From: UBA3064 sp023258775
GTDB taxonomy: Bacteria; Pseudomonadota; Gammaproteobacteria; Burkholderiales; Burkholderiaceae_E
Length of the DNA stretch: 36,339 nucleotides
Direction: 5' to 3'
Assembly: GCA_044355655.1 (NCBI GenBank)
Contig: JBIKXS010000035.1
Location: 1-36,339, forward strand
Position numbers and translations under genes: made by a program. Shown piece by piece: positions 16,058-23,936 of this stretch; position 1 is the stretch's first letter; each line of letters begins with the position of its first letter. The notes below the pieces were generated by a model. That model was not told where the DNA came from. It saw only the letters and a list, made by a program, of their open reading frames with translations, and made no database searches.

Positions 16058-17209
16058 ATGGCTTGGGCAGGCTTTGCACCACTTGCCTTTTTTAGGCGAA
16101 ATGTCGATGTCTTTGACCGGCCGCTGCTTCTCATCACCCTTGTCCTCATGGCCATCAGCATGCTGACCATGCTTTCGGCAGCGGCTGATTTTCCTGCGCG
16201 GACCGAGGCCCATGCCCGCAATCTACTTTTGTCACTTGCCCTTATGTGGCTTGTGGCAAGAATCCCGGTGCCTTGGCTTGCGCAAAGTGCTTTACCGCTG
16301 TACGTGCTGGGACTCGTGCTGCTTATCGCCGTGGCGCTTTTCGGCGATGTCAGCAAAGGCGCCCGACGCTGGCTTCATTTGGGGGTGGTTCGGATACAGC
16401 CCTCCGAACTGATGAAAATTGCCATGCCATTGATGCTTGCCTGGTTTTTTGCGCAGCGCGAGGGACAATTACGCGCCAGTGACTTTGCGCTGGCCGCTTG
16501 CTTACTTCTTGTGCCACTGCTCTTGATCATTCGGCAGCCTGATCTGGGTACGGGGATTTTGGTCTTTGCTGCAGGTGGATTTGTGCTCTTTATGGCGGGC
16601 TTCAGTTATCGGCTAATCCTGCCCGTGATCGCGGTGGCAAGCGCTGGTCTCGGACTGTTATGGGTATTTGGCGCAAGTTGGTGCGCACCCGATGTGCACT
16701 GGATGGTTCTGCATGACTACCAAAAACAACGGGTTTGCACCCTGCTTGACCCAAGCCGAGACCCCTTGGGCAAAGGCTTTCATATTTTGCAGTCAATGAT
16801 CGCCGTCGGTTCTGGCGGACTTTGGGGCAAGGGCTGGTTTGAGGGCACACAAACCCATTTGGAATTCATTCCCGAGCGCACCACCGATTTTATTTTTGCA
16901 GTCTATGGCGAGGAATGGGGATTGTTAGGCAATTTGCTGCTTGTGAGCATTTATGCAGCCATGGTGTTGCGCGGCCTGGAGATCGCCCGCCGAGCATCCA
17001 CCTTGTTTGAGCGCTTGGCCTCGGCCTCGCTGATTCTGATGATTTTTACCTACGCCTTTGTCAATATGGGGATGGTCACGGGCGTGCTGCCCGTGGTCGG
17101 CGTGCCTCTACCCTTTATGTCCTACGGCGGCACTGCCGCAGTCACCTTAGGGCTGGGGCTTGGCATTGTTCACGCGGCCGCCAGACAGCGGCGCTTAGTA
17201 CAAACCTAG
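16058..17209 (+). CDS. rodA: Peptidoglycan glycosyltransferase RodA
   Basis: RodA is a SEDS-family glycan polymerase that works with PBP2 in the inner membrane. The 383-aa protein has about ten transmembrane segments. SEDS hallmarks are KGARRWLHLGVVRIQPSEL, RQPDLGTGILV, GKGWFEGTQTHLEFIPER (with the catalytic Asp-containing TTDFIFAV next), and GVPLPFMSYGG at the C-terminus. It starts 2 bp after the mrdA stop, so the two are coupled. It is the last gene of the mre operon and faces the quinone oxidoreductase gene tail to tail. Confidence 0.97.
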   Translation: MAWAGFAPLAFFRRNVDVFDRPLLLITLVLMAISMLTMLSAAADFPARTEAHARNLLLSLALMWLVARIPVPWLAQSALPLYVLGLVLLIAVALFGDVSKGARRWLHLGVVRIQPSELMKIAMPLMLAWFFAQREGQLRASDFALAACLLLVPLLLIIRQPDLGTGILVFAAGGFVLFMAGFSYRLILPVIAVASAGLGLLWVFGASWCAPDVHWMVLHDYQKQRVCTLLDPSRDPLGKGFHILQSMIAVGSGGLWGKGWFEGTQTHLEFIPERTTDFIFAVYGEEWGLLGNLLLVSIYAAMVLRGLEIARRASTLFERLASASLILMIFTYAFVNMGMVTGVLPVVGVPLPFMSYGGTAAVTLGLGLGIVHAAARQRRLVQT

Positions 17210-17302
17210 CTGCCAAGCGCGGCTTAGCGGGAAACTTTGCCTTCTTGCGAGGGTCGGGTTTTCCAAACCGGCGAGCCCTTAGTTAGCAATTTATTTGGCA
17301 AT

Positions 17303-18319
17303 TTAGTCGGCAACTTTGAGCAAAATTTTGCCGATATGCTGGGATGACTCCATCAAGGCATGCGCTTTGGCTGCATCGGCAAGATCAAAGACCGCGTAAA
17401 TGGAGGGCAGCATCTGTCCGCGCTCAAGATAAGGCCAGATGTGCTGCTTGAGCGATTGGGCAAGTCCTTGCTTATCGGCTGCGCTTCGCGCGCGCAAAGT
17501 TGAGCCGGTAAAGCTAAGCCTTCGAATCATCAACTGCGTCCAGTCGATTTCAACTTTTGGCGTTTGCAAAAAGGCGATTTGAACCAAACGACCCTCTAGC
17601 GCCAGGGATTTCAGGTTCTTATCGATATAAGGCCCACCGACCATATCGAGGATCAGGTTGACCCCTTGCTTAGCAGTGATGCGCGCCACTTCCTCCTGGA
17701 AGTCTGCTTCGTGGTAATTGATCGCATGATCGGCACCAATCGCTTTGACCGCCTCGATCTTATCGGCCGAGCCAACCGTTGTGAACACTTCGGCCCCCCA
17801 AGCTTTGGCCATTTGGATCGCCGTCATGCCAATACCTGACGAACCCCCGTGAATCAAGATGCGCTCCCCGGCCTTCAAACGTCCGCGTTCAATCACATTT
17901 GCCCAGACCGTAAAGTAGGTTTCAGGCAAGGCAGCGGCGATATCAAGGCCAAGCCCCTTGGGCAGAGCGAGTGCTTGGCCTGCCGGTACACAAACATATT
18001 CGGCATAAGCTCCGCCATTACAAAGCGCGCAAACCTGATCACCGACTTGCCAGTCGCTTACGCCCTCGCCAAGTGCAGCCACCCATCCCGATACTTCCAG
18101 ACCAAGCCAAGACAGTGCGCCTGGGGGCGGTGGGTATTTACCGGAGCGCTGCAAAACATCAGGACGATTGACCCCAGCATAGGCAACCTTAATCAAGATT
18201 TCACCTGCTGCAGGTTTTGGGCAGGGTGCTTGGGCGATATGCATGACCTCGGCTGGGCCGCCCGCACCGTGCTCGATATAACGAATGTTTTCGGGGATTT
18301 GCTTGCTTGTTGTTGTCAT
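17303..18319 (-). CDS. NAD(P)H:quinone oxidoreductase-like, zinc-independent MDR (PIG3 type)
   Basis: This is a medium-chain dehydrogenase/reductase of the quinone oxidoreductase/PIG3 branch, expected to use NADPH to reduce quinones or reactive carbonyls. The 338-aa protein has the GroES-like N-terminal half with VAYAGVNRPDVLQRSGKYPPP and LGLEVSGWV, and a Rossmann half with ILIHGGSSGIGMTAIQMAK and VNLILDMVGG. The zinc-binding cysteines of alcohol dehydrogenases are absent. It lies downstream of livM on the same strand, separated by a repeat-bearing 116-bp gap. The physiological substrate is unknown. Confidence 0.88.
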   Translation of the reverse strand: MTTTSKQIPENIRYIEHGAGGPAEVMHIAQAPCPKPAAGEILIKVAYAGVNRPDVLQRSGKYPPPPGALSWLGLEVSGWVAALGEGVSDWQVGDQVCALCNGGAYAEYVCVPAGQALALPKGLGLDIAAALPETYFTVWANVIERGRLKAGERILIHGGSSGIGMTAIQMAKAWGAEVFTTVGSADKIEAVKAIGADHAINYHEADFQEEVARITAKQGVNLILDMVGGPYIDKNLKSLALEGRLVQIAFLQTPKVEIDWTQLMIRRLSFTGSTLRARSAADKQGLAQSLKQHIWPYLERGQMLPSIYAVFDLADAAKAHALMESSQHIGKILLKVAD

Positions 18320-18360
18320 GGTGAGACTCGATTCAATGCTTGATGAGATGATGAGGCGAA

Positions 18361-18438
18361 GGTTTAGCTTATCGCGATGATTACGATTTACACGATAATT
18401 TAGCTTTACGAGGTAATTTAGCTTTACGAGGTGATTTA
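18361..18438. repeat. Short tandem repeat, 18-bp unit
   Basis: AATTTAGCTTTACGAGGT occurs twice without a break (18397-18414 and 18415-18432). The next bases (GATTTAACTG) begin a third copy that includes the livM stop codon. Looser copies precede it (GGTTTAGCTT at 18361 and ACGATTTACACGATAA at 18383-18398). The patch is AT-rich compared with its surroundings and fills much of the gap between livM and the oxidoreductase gene. Confidence 0.8.
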
Positions 18439-19440
18439 ACTGCGTTGCGCCAAAGACTGCTGGCCGCTTTGTGCGGGTTGCGCCTTTAAGCGCTTGAGCA
18501 ATCCACCCAGAATCCCTTCGGGCATAAAAATAATGAAAAGAACCAGCAATAAACCGTAAATCAACTGGTCAACGCCGTGGATATCGTTTCCGACCAGAAT
18601 TCTTAAGCCCTCAGAAAGCATTAACAAGAAGACCGCACCAAACGTGGGTCCAAGCAAAATAAACATGCCTCCTGCGATGGCGCCAAACACCATTTGCAGC
18701 GAGATACTGATCCCCGACACCGTCTCCGGTGAGATATAGAGCTGATACTGGGCATACAAGACCCCACCAATGCAAGTCATCACCGCCGATAGCACGGTGA
18801 TTTGGAGTTTGGAACGATTAACCGGAATGCCCACCGAGGCTGCGGCATCTTCTTCATCGCTGATTGCCTGAAGCGCAAGGCGGGTCATGCTGCGGTCCAC
18901 CTGATGCCACACCCAAAGCGCCATCAGCCAAAAGGCAAGCATGATGTAGAACCAGACAAGCTTGCTGTCAAACTGCAAGGCCATCAAGGAATAAGCCTCG
19001 CCACCGCCCAAGGCCGACTTGGGCGTGATGCCAAGTGAGCCCCCGGTTTGTTCGCGAAGCGCGACAATCACCAGGCGCACAACCTCGGAAAGCGCCAAGG
19101 TGACCAAGGCGAAGTAATGTCCGACGATCTTGAAACGAAAACACGGGTAGCCGATGATCACCGCAAGTACCACCGTGGCGACCACGCCAATGAGCGCCCC
19201 AATCCAAGGCGACAAGCCCCAAAGATTCCAGCAAAGAACCACCGAGTAAGCACCGACGCCCAGAAAGGCGCCATGGCCAAAGCTCACCATGCCCAAGCGA
19301 CCCATGATCGCCCAACTGGTGTAGATGTAGCCCCAAAGGGCTGCCATCACCATTAAGTGCAAAGGATACTTACCAAGACCTGCCCATGGTATGAGCACGA
19401 CCACAACCAGCAAAAGCACACTGAAATAGCGCAGATTCAT
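18436..19440 (-). CDS. livM: HAAT-family ABC importer permease, LivM-like
   Basis: This is the second inner-membrane permease of a branched-chain amino acid-type (HAAT) ABC importer. The 334-aa protein has eight to ten hydrophobic segments and the family motifs SFGHGAFLGVGAYSV near residue 53 and the coupling-loop region around ALQAISDEEDAAASVGIPV (cf. RALRENERAAEAIGI-type loops). Its C-terminus LLKRLKAQPAQ is hydrophilic and cytoplasmic. AAGGAAA lies 8 nt before the ATG. It is the last gene of the cupin-livK-G-F-H-M unit. A short tandem repeat runs into its stop codon. Confidence 0.92.
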   Translation of the reverse strand: MNLRYFSVLLLVVVVLIPWAGLGKYPLHLMVMAALWGYIYTSWAIMGRLGMVSFGHGAFLGVGAYSVVLCWNLWGLSPWIGALIGVVATVVLAVIIGYPCFRFKIVGHYFALVTLALSEVVRLVIVALREQTGGSLGITPKSALGGGEAYSLMALQFDSKLVWFYIMLAFWLMALWVWHQVDRSMTRLALQAISDEEDAAASVGIPVNRSKLQITVLSAVMTCIGGVLYAQYQLYISPETVSGISISLQMVFGAIAGGMFILLGPTFGAVFLLMLSEGLRILVGNDIHGVDQLIYGLLLVLFIIFMPEGILGGLLKRLKAQPAQSGQQSLAQRS

Positions 19441-19503
19441 ACTCGCGGTTTCCTTATCCTTAAGGCCGGCCTAGCGAAAAGAGCTTCTCACCCAAAGCGG
19501 GCC

Positions 19504-20376
19504 TTAACGGCGCTTTGAGAGCAAGCCCTCGGGCTTCCAGAACATGACCGCAATGAAAAACACAAAAGCGATCACATAGCCCCATTCAAGTTGCAGGAAA
19601 AAGCCTCCCACCGAAATGAACTGGGCAAATACAAAAGCCGCCACCAAACCCCCAATCAGGTTGCCTAGTCCGCCCAAGACGCAAATGAGAAAAGTCAGCG
19701 GACCAAAGGTCAGCCCGATGGCGGGATGGACATCGTACTGAAGCACCAATAAGCAGGCTGCAAGCCCTGCAAAACCACCACCTAGCGCTGAGGTCAAAGT
19801 GTAGATTTGGCGAGCGTTGACCCCCATCAGTGGCATCACACCCCGGTCCTGGCTTATCGCGCGAATCGCAGTGCCAAGGTAGGTGTTGCGCAAAAACCAC
19901 CACATGCCACCAATAGCGGCCACTGCCACCCCGAATGCGACCAAGCGTGCGCCAGAAAAGCTCATGTCGCCAAGGTTGAGACTGGGCATTCTGAAGCCGA
20001 CATTGCGAAACTCCACGCCGAATAAAACCGTGGCAAAAGCTTGCAAGAAAAAAAGCACTCCGCCGGTTACCAGGAGCTGGTTGATTGGCTCTGCGCTTAA
20101 GACCGGTGAAACCACGTACTGGTGAAGCAAGACGCCGCAAGCTGCCACCATGCTGATTGAAATCGCCATCGCAAGCGGCAGTGGCAAGCCTTGCTGGGTA
20201 TGGAGCCACCAAATGCCATACATGCCAATCATCACCAATTCGGCATAACAGATCCAGACCACATCGATCACGCCGAAAATGAGATTTAAGCCGAGCGACA
20301 ATAAGGCGAGCAAACCGCCGAGCAGCACCCCATTGAGTACCGCTTCGAGCAGGAAAATATCAAACATGCTATCCAC
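19504..20376 (-). CDS. livH: HAAT-family ABC importer permease, LivH-like
   Basis: This is the first inner-membrane permease of the importer. The 290-aa protein has about eight hydrophobic segments, the opening LNGVLLGGLLALLSLGLNLIF typical of LivH, the coupling loop GTAIRAISQDRGVMPLMGVNA, and the C-terminal GGLGNLIGGLVAAFV. The start is GTG at 20376, supported by GGGAG (20383-20387) at 6 nt. ATG at 20367 would be 15 nt from it. It starts 15 bp after livF. Confidence 0.93.
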   Translation of the reverse strand: MDSMFDIFLLEAVLNGVLLGGLLALLSLGLNLIFGVIDVVWICYAELVMIGMYGIWWLHTQQGLPLPLAMAISISMVAACGVLLHQYVVSPVLSAEPINQLLVTGGVLFFLQAFATVLFGVEFRNVGFRMPSLNLGDMSFSGARLVAFGVAVAAIGGMWWFLRNTYLGTAIRAISQDRGVMPLMGVNARQIYTLTSALGGGFAGLAACLLVLQYDVHPAIGLTFGPLTFLICVLGGLGNLIGGLVAAFVFAQFISVGGFFLQLEWGYVIAFVFFIAVMFWKPEGLLSKRR

Positions 20377-20382
20377 AGCGCG

Positions 20383-20387
20383 CTCCC
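20383..20387 (-). promoter_or_regulatory. Ribosome site deciding the GTG start of livH
   Basis: The minus strand reads GGGAG, six bases before GTG at 20376. The alternative ATG at 20367 lacks a site at a workable distance. Confidence 0.55.
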
Positions 20388-20391
20388 TGAC

Positions 20392-21099
20392 TCAGACCAA
20401 ACCGAGATAGGCTCGGCGAATCGCTTCGCTACCGAGCAAGGTCTTGGCATCACCACTGCTTCGGATCCGGCCGGTTTCAAGCAGGTAAGCACGATCGACC
20501 ACTTGCAAAACCTGCTGAATGTTTTGTTCGACGATCAGCACGGTGTAGCCCTCGGTGCGCAACTGGCGTACCAAATCAAAAATCGACTGCACCACCACTG
20601 GGGCTAGGCCTGCCGAGGGTTCATCGAGCAAAAGCAGCCTGGGCCCGGACATCAGCGCACGCCCGATCGCACACATTTGCTGTTCGCCACCCGACATGGT
20701 GCCGGCAAGCTGATAGCGGCGCTCGGCCATCCTCGGAAATAGGCTGTAGACCTTCTCAAGCCTGCTTGAAAACTCAGCTCTGGCACCGGGCAAAAACGCA
20801 CCCATCCGCAAATTGTCTTCAACGGTCAGACGCGGAAAAAGCCGCCGGCCCTCGGGCACATGGGCAATACCCAGCGATACCACCTCGTGAGCAGGTGCCT
20901 GGGTAAAGTCCTTTGATTCCATCGACAACTGGCCCGAGCGTAAATCGATGAGCCGCGTCATGGCACGCAATAGCGTTGTTTTACCAGCACCATTGGGGCC
21001 GATTACCGCGACAGCTTCGCCAGCCTTAACTTCCAAGCTCACATCAAACAAGGCCTGAAAGCTGCCATAACCTGCGTTGACGCTTCGCAACTCAAGCAT
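20392..21099 (-). CDS. livF: HAAT-family ABC importer ATPase, LivF-like
   Basis: This is one of the two ATPase subunits energising the importer at the cytoplasmic face. From ATG 21099 the protein is 235 aa, the usual LivF length. The Walker A GPNGAGKTT is at residues 34-42, the signature SGGEQ at 137-141, the Walker B LLLLDEPSAGL at about 155-165, and the H-loop follows VLIVEQN. An upstream extension in frame inside livG is rejected as unlike the family. The ATG overlaps the livG stop by 8 bp, so the two ATPases are translationally coupled. Confidence 0.95.
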   Translation of the reverse strand: MLELRSVNAGYGSFQALFDVSLEVKAGEAVAVIGPNGAGKTTLLRAMTRLIDLRSGQLSMESKDFTQAPAHEVVSLGIAHVPEGRRLFPRLTVEDNLRMGAFLPGARAEFSSRLEKVYSLFPRMAERRYQLAGTMSGGEQQMCAIGRALMSGPRLLLLDEPSAGLAPVVVQSIFDLVRQLRTEGYTVLIVEQNIQQVLQVVDRAYLLETGRIRSSGDAKTLLGSEAIRRAYLGLV

Positions 21100-21883
21100 G
21101 ATCTTGTCCCGCCGGCATGCCGGTCTTGCCAGCATCGGCTTGTTGTTGAACCTGCGTGGCATCACGACCGAGGTAAACCTCGACCACCTTAGGGTCCCTT
21201 GTGACTTCCGAGGGCGATCCCTGGGCAATCAACTCCCCATGGTCGAGCACGATGCAGCGATCGATCACTTTCATCAGCACACCCATGATGTGCTCCACCC
21301 AAATAATCGTTACACCGCGCTCATCGCGGATGCGCTTGAGCATGTCGGCGGCAGCGGCCATCTCGTTTTCATCCAGACCGCCCAGACTTTCATCGGCAAG
21401 CAGCAAACGGGGTTTCGTGGCAAGAGCGCGCGCCATCTCAAGCTTTTTCAAGCCCGCTGCACCCAGCCCGTCGACCCTAGCCTCGGCATCAAAGGGCAAA
21501 CCGATCAACTGCAAGGCATCCATGGCATGCTTTTCGGCTTGCGCCTTGGTAACAGGCTTGGAGGACCCATAGTAGGCAGCCAAGACCGTGTTTTCCAAAA
21601 TACCAAGCTTTCGAAATGGGCGAGGAATCTGAAAGGTTCGAGCAAGGCCTTTGCGGCAAATCTCGTGGGCTGCCAGCCCAGCAATCGCCTGGCCATCGAG
21701 CACAATCTCGCCCTCGCTGGGCTGATAAAGCCCGGCGATGACGTTAAAGGTGGTGCTTTTACCCGAGCCATTGGGACCAATAAGGCCCAGGATTTCACCC
21801 TGAGCCAGCTCGAAACTGACCCGATTAACCGCGGTGAAGCCCCCGAAGCGCTTGGTCAGCGCCCGGACTGAAAGCAGACTCAC
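21092..21883 (-). CDS. livG: HAAT-family ABC importer ATPase, LivG-like, divergent signature motif
   Basis: This is the second ATPase of the importer. The 263-aa protein has Walker A GPNGSGKST at residues 36-44, Q-loop region ARTFQIPRPF at 81-90, Walker B LLLADE at 160-165 and H-loop His198 in IIWVEHIMG. The signature motif is unusual: where LivG normally has a Gly-Gln-containing block such as LxYGQQRRLE, here I read GLGAAGLKKLE (139-149), with no Gln. Walker B is followed by SLGGL rather than PxAGL. It lies between the binding protein gene and livF. The C-terminal 20 residues are Gln/Gly/Asp-rich. Confidence 0.93.
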   Translation of the reverse strand: MSLLSVRALTKRFGGFTAVNRVSFELAQGEILGLIGPNGSGKSTTFNVIAGLYQPSEGEIVLDGQAIAGLAAHEICRKGLARTFQIPRPFRKLGILENTVLAAYYGSSKPVTKAQAEKHAMDALQLIGLPFDAEARVDGLGAAGLKKLEMARALATKPRLLLADESLGGLDENEMAAAADMLKRIRDERGVTIIWVEHIMGVLMKVIDRCIVLDHGELIAQGSPSEVTRDPKVVEVYLGRDATQVQQQADAGKTGMPAGQDHA

Positions 21884-21895
21884 GACAACAGCCGA

Positions 21896-23239
21896 TTACT
21901 GATTGCTGTAGCCATGCCCTTTAGGCAGGGGTAACACCGCGTCCTTGGTTTTGATCGCAGCAGGCCAAACGATAAAAGTATCGCGGGCGTTGTACTGCAT
22001 CACTACCGGCGAAGAACGCTCGTTTTGCCCAGCCATTTGATGCCCTGGGGGGAAGAACTTGACACCGTAGCCCTGGATCGTGCCGCCAGTGGGAATATCG
22101 GTCTCAAGCGATGCCTTGCGCAGGGCTTCAGCGTCGATGCCACCGTGTTTTTTGATCGCTCTGGGCAATACATCGGTGAAGAAGATCCAGGATTGGTTAA
22201 AACCCATGGAGAGGTGTGGCGGTACTTCATCGGCCTTAACTTCTGCCTTATAGCGCTTCACCATTTCGCTGGTTACGTCGCCAAGCCCTTTGGCCAGGCT
22301 AGCAGGGTTGAGCAATTGTGCTGCCACCGGATCGACGTTGAAAATTAGATTAGCGTCGTCCTTGAAGGTTTCATAAAGCTTGTCAAACTGCCCGTAGCCT
22401 GCACCATGCCCAATCAAGGCACCCCACTTCAGGCCTTGATCCTTGGCCTGACGCAAAAACAAGGTGATGTCTGGGTTGTAGCCGGTATGCAAAATCGCAT
22501 CGGGCCTGGCACGCTTGAGCTTGGTCACCAAAGGCGACAAGTCAGGTGCTGTTGCAGCATAACCTTCTTTGAGCACCACATTCATGCCGTCGGCCTTGCA
22601 CTGGCTCTCGTTGCCCGAAGCAACGCCTGCGCCATAGGGACCGTCCTCATAAATAATGGCAACACGCATCTCCTTCACATCCTTGTTGAAACGGGCCTTG
22701 GCCTGTTCCTTCAAGAACGTGCAAGAGGCCTGGCCAAACTGATCGGAGTGCACCTGGGGACGGAAGACATACTTAAGGTTTTTATCCTTAAACACGGCAG
22801 AAGCCACACAAACATTGGCCCACATAAAACGCTTGGCCTGGTCAACTTTTTGCGCCATCGGCACGCAATGCGCCGAGGAAAACACGCCCATCAACATGTC
22901 AACCTTTTCCTGATTGAGCAGCCGCTCGGCTTCGTTGATCGCCACCTCGGTTTTGCTTTGGGCATCGGCATAAACGGGCACGATTTTGTAGCCTTCAACA
23001 CCACCGCGCTCATTAATCATATCGATGGCGTACTTGGTACCCAAATAGCCCGCTCTTGAGCCACCTGCAGCAAAAGGCCCCGTAAGGTCATAAATCACGC
23101 CAATTTTCAAGGTCTTTCCCTGAGCCATGGCGCTCGTCGTCGAAAGCCCTGTTGCGATTCCCATCGCGCCTGCGATCGCCAGCGCCGTAGCACCACGATA
23201 CCAGCGGCGTCTTGCCGATGTTGCTTGGTCTTTACTCAT
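21896..23239 (-). CDS. Periplasmic ligand-binding protein of HAAT ABC importer
   Basis: This is a type I periplasmic binding protein that captures the ligand for the LivGFHM-like importer. The 447-aa protein has an N-terminal signal with an Arg-rich start (SARRRWYRG), a hydrophobic core and a likely signal peptidase site after SAMA (near residue 39). The mature part opens KTLKIGVIYDLTGPFAAGGS, as in LivJ/LivK relatives, followed by AVNEAERLLNQ-like and DMLMGVFSSAH blocks. It is longer than LivK (about 370 aa), so the ligand need not be leucine; aromatic acids or amides are possible. AGGAGA precedes the ATG. It sits 31 bp after the cupin gene. Confidence 0.9.
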   Translation of the reverse strand: MSKDQATSARRRWYRGATALAIAGAMGIATGLSTTSAMAQGKTLKIGVIYDLTGPFAAGGSRAGYLGTKYAIDMINERGGVEGYKIVPVYADAQSKTEVAINEAERLLNQEKVDMLMGVFSSAHCVPMAQKVDQAKRFMWANVCVASAVFKDKNLKYVFRPQVHSDQFGQASCTFLKEQAKARFNKDVKEMRVAIIYEDGPYGAGVASGNESQCKADGMNVVLKEGYAATAPDLSPLVTKLKRARPDAILHTGYNPDITLFLRQAKDQGLKWGALIGHGAGYGQFDKLYETFKDDANLIFNVDPVAAQLLNPASLAKGLGDVTSEMVKRYKAEVKADEVPPHLSMGFNQSWIFFTDVLPRAIKKHGGIDAEALRKASLETDIPTGGTIQGYGVKFFPPGHQMAGQNERSSPVVMQYNARDTFIVWPAAIKTKDAVLPLPKGHGYSNQ

Positions 23240-23270
23240 CGAAGGTCTCCTCTCGTTATATTAGACATCG

Positions 23271-23822
23271 TTATCGCATGAAGCGCTTGACGTAATCAGC
23301 GCCAAGCCCGACGTTTTCAAAATGCGCGCGATATTTTTCAATCCGCGTAAACACGTCGTCATAGCCCGTGGCGTTGCCCTGCGGGTCAACATACATCAGC
23401 GCACCATGTACCGTGAATAAAGTGATCATCTCGGTGCAATCGGTGGGCACCGTCAAGGTGTGGGTTTCGCCAGGGGGCTCAAAAATATAGCTGCCGGTTT
23501 CGGCCACCCAATCGTGTTCGAGGTAATACCAACGGCCGCGAATCACATAAGCGTGAACTGCACCCGAATGGCGATGACGCTGCAATACCCCCGAGCGCTT
23601 GACTTTCAGCAGGTGCACATAAAAGCCGCCAGTCACATTCAAATGAATCGGGCGCGACCAGGACTGCTCGCCCACCGGCGCCCACAGGGTCTCATCCTCC
23701 GTAAGCACATGCTGCTCGACAATGTCAGGGACCATACCCCAGGGTTGAGGCTTGGCATAAGGCACCAAACGCGGATCCGTGCCTGCAGCATCGCTCACAT
23801 GGGTTTCAATGGGTTTGTTCAT
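23271..23822 (-). CDS. Cupin-fold protein, 2,4'-dihydroxyacetophenone dioxygenase-like
   Basis: This is a small single-domain cupin. The 183-aa protein has the metal-binding motif 1 as RHRHSGAVHAYVIRGRWYY (two His, then further residues) and motif 2 as IFEPPGETHTL with the third His. The blocks around LEHDWVAETGSYIFEPPGETH resemble annotated 2,4'-dihydroxyacetophenone dioxygenases and anti-sigma ChrR-type cupins. The true reaction is unknown. It is the first gene of the unit that continues with the binding protein and liv genes, which suggests that its substrate or product relates to the imported ligand. GAGGA lies about 10 nt before the ATG. Confidence 0.8.
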   Translation of the reverse strand: MNKPIETHVSDAAGTDPRLVPYAKPQPWGMVPDIVEQHVLTEDETLWAPVGEQSWSRPIHLNVTGGFYVHLLKVKRSGVLQRHRHSGAVHAYVIRGRWYYLEHDWVAETGSYIFEPPGETHTLTVPTDCTEMITLFTVHGALMYVDPQGNATGYDDVFTRIEKYRAHFENVGLGADYVKRFMR

Positions 23823-23936
23823 CTAGGGCGTTGTCCTCGAAAAGCTATCAAGCGATGGTCCATGTGTTCGCTAACACACCAATTGGGGCTATGCTATCAG
23901 CCTTCTTGAGCAGTTCCAATCCTTACATCTCGTTAA

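Noticed and set aside
17252..17285. Possible terminator between rodA and the oxidoreductase gene
   Set aside because: GGTTT-TCC-AAACC forms only a short stem, the outer pairing needs bulges, and there is no clean U-tract on either strand.
19586..20212. 208-aa minus-strand open frame
   Set aside because: Out-of-frame shadow of livH; Trp/Arg/Cys-rich composition unlike a real protein.
21077..21871. 264-aa plus-strand open frame
   Set aside because: It mirrors livG on the opposite strand. LivG has clear Walker motifs, and the antisense frame has no family features or ribosome site.
22406..23059. 217-aa plus-strand open frame
   Set aside because: Antisense to the binding-protein gene; rich in His, Leu and Arg without a recognisable fold.
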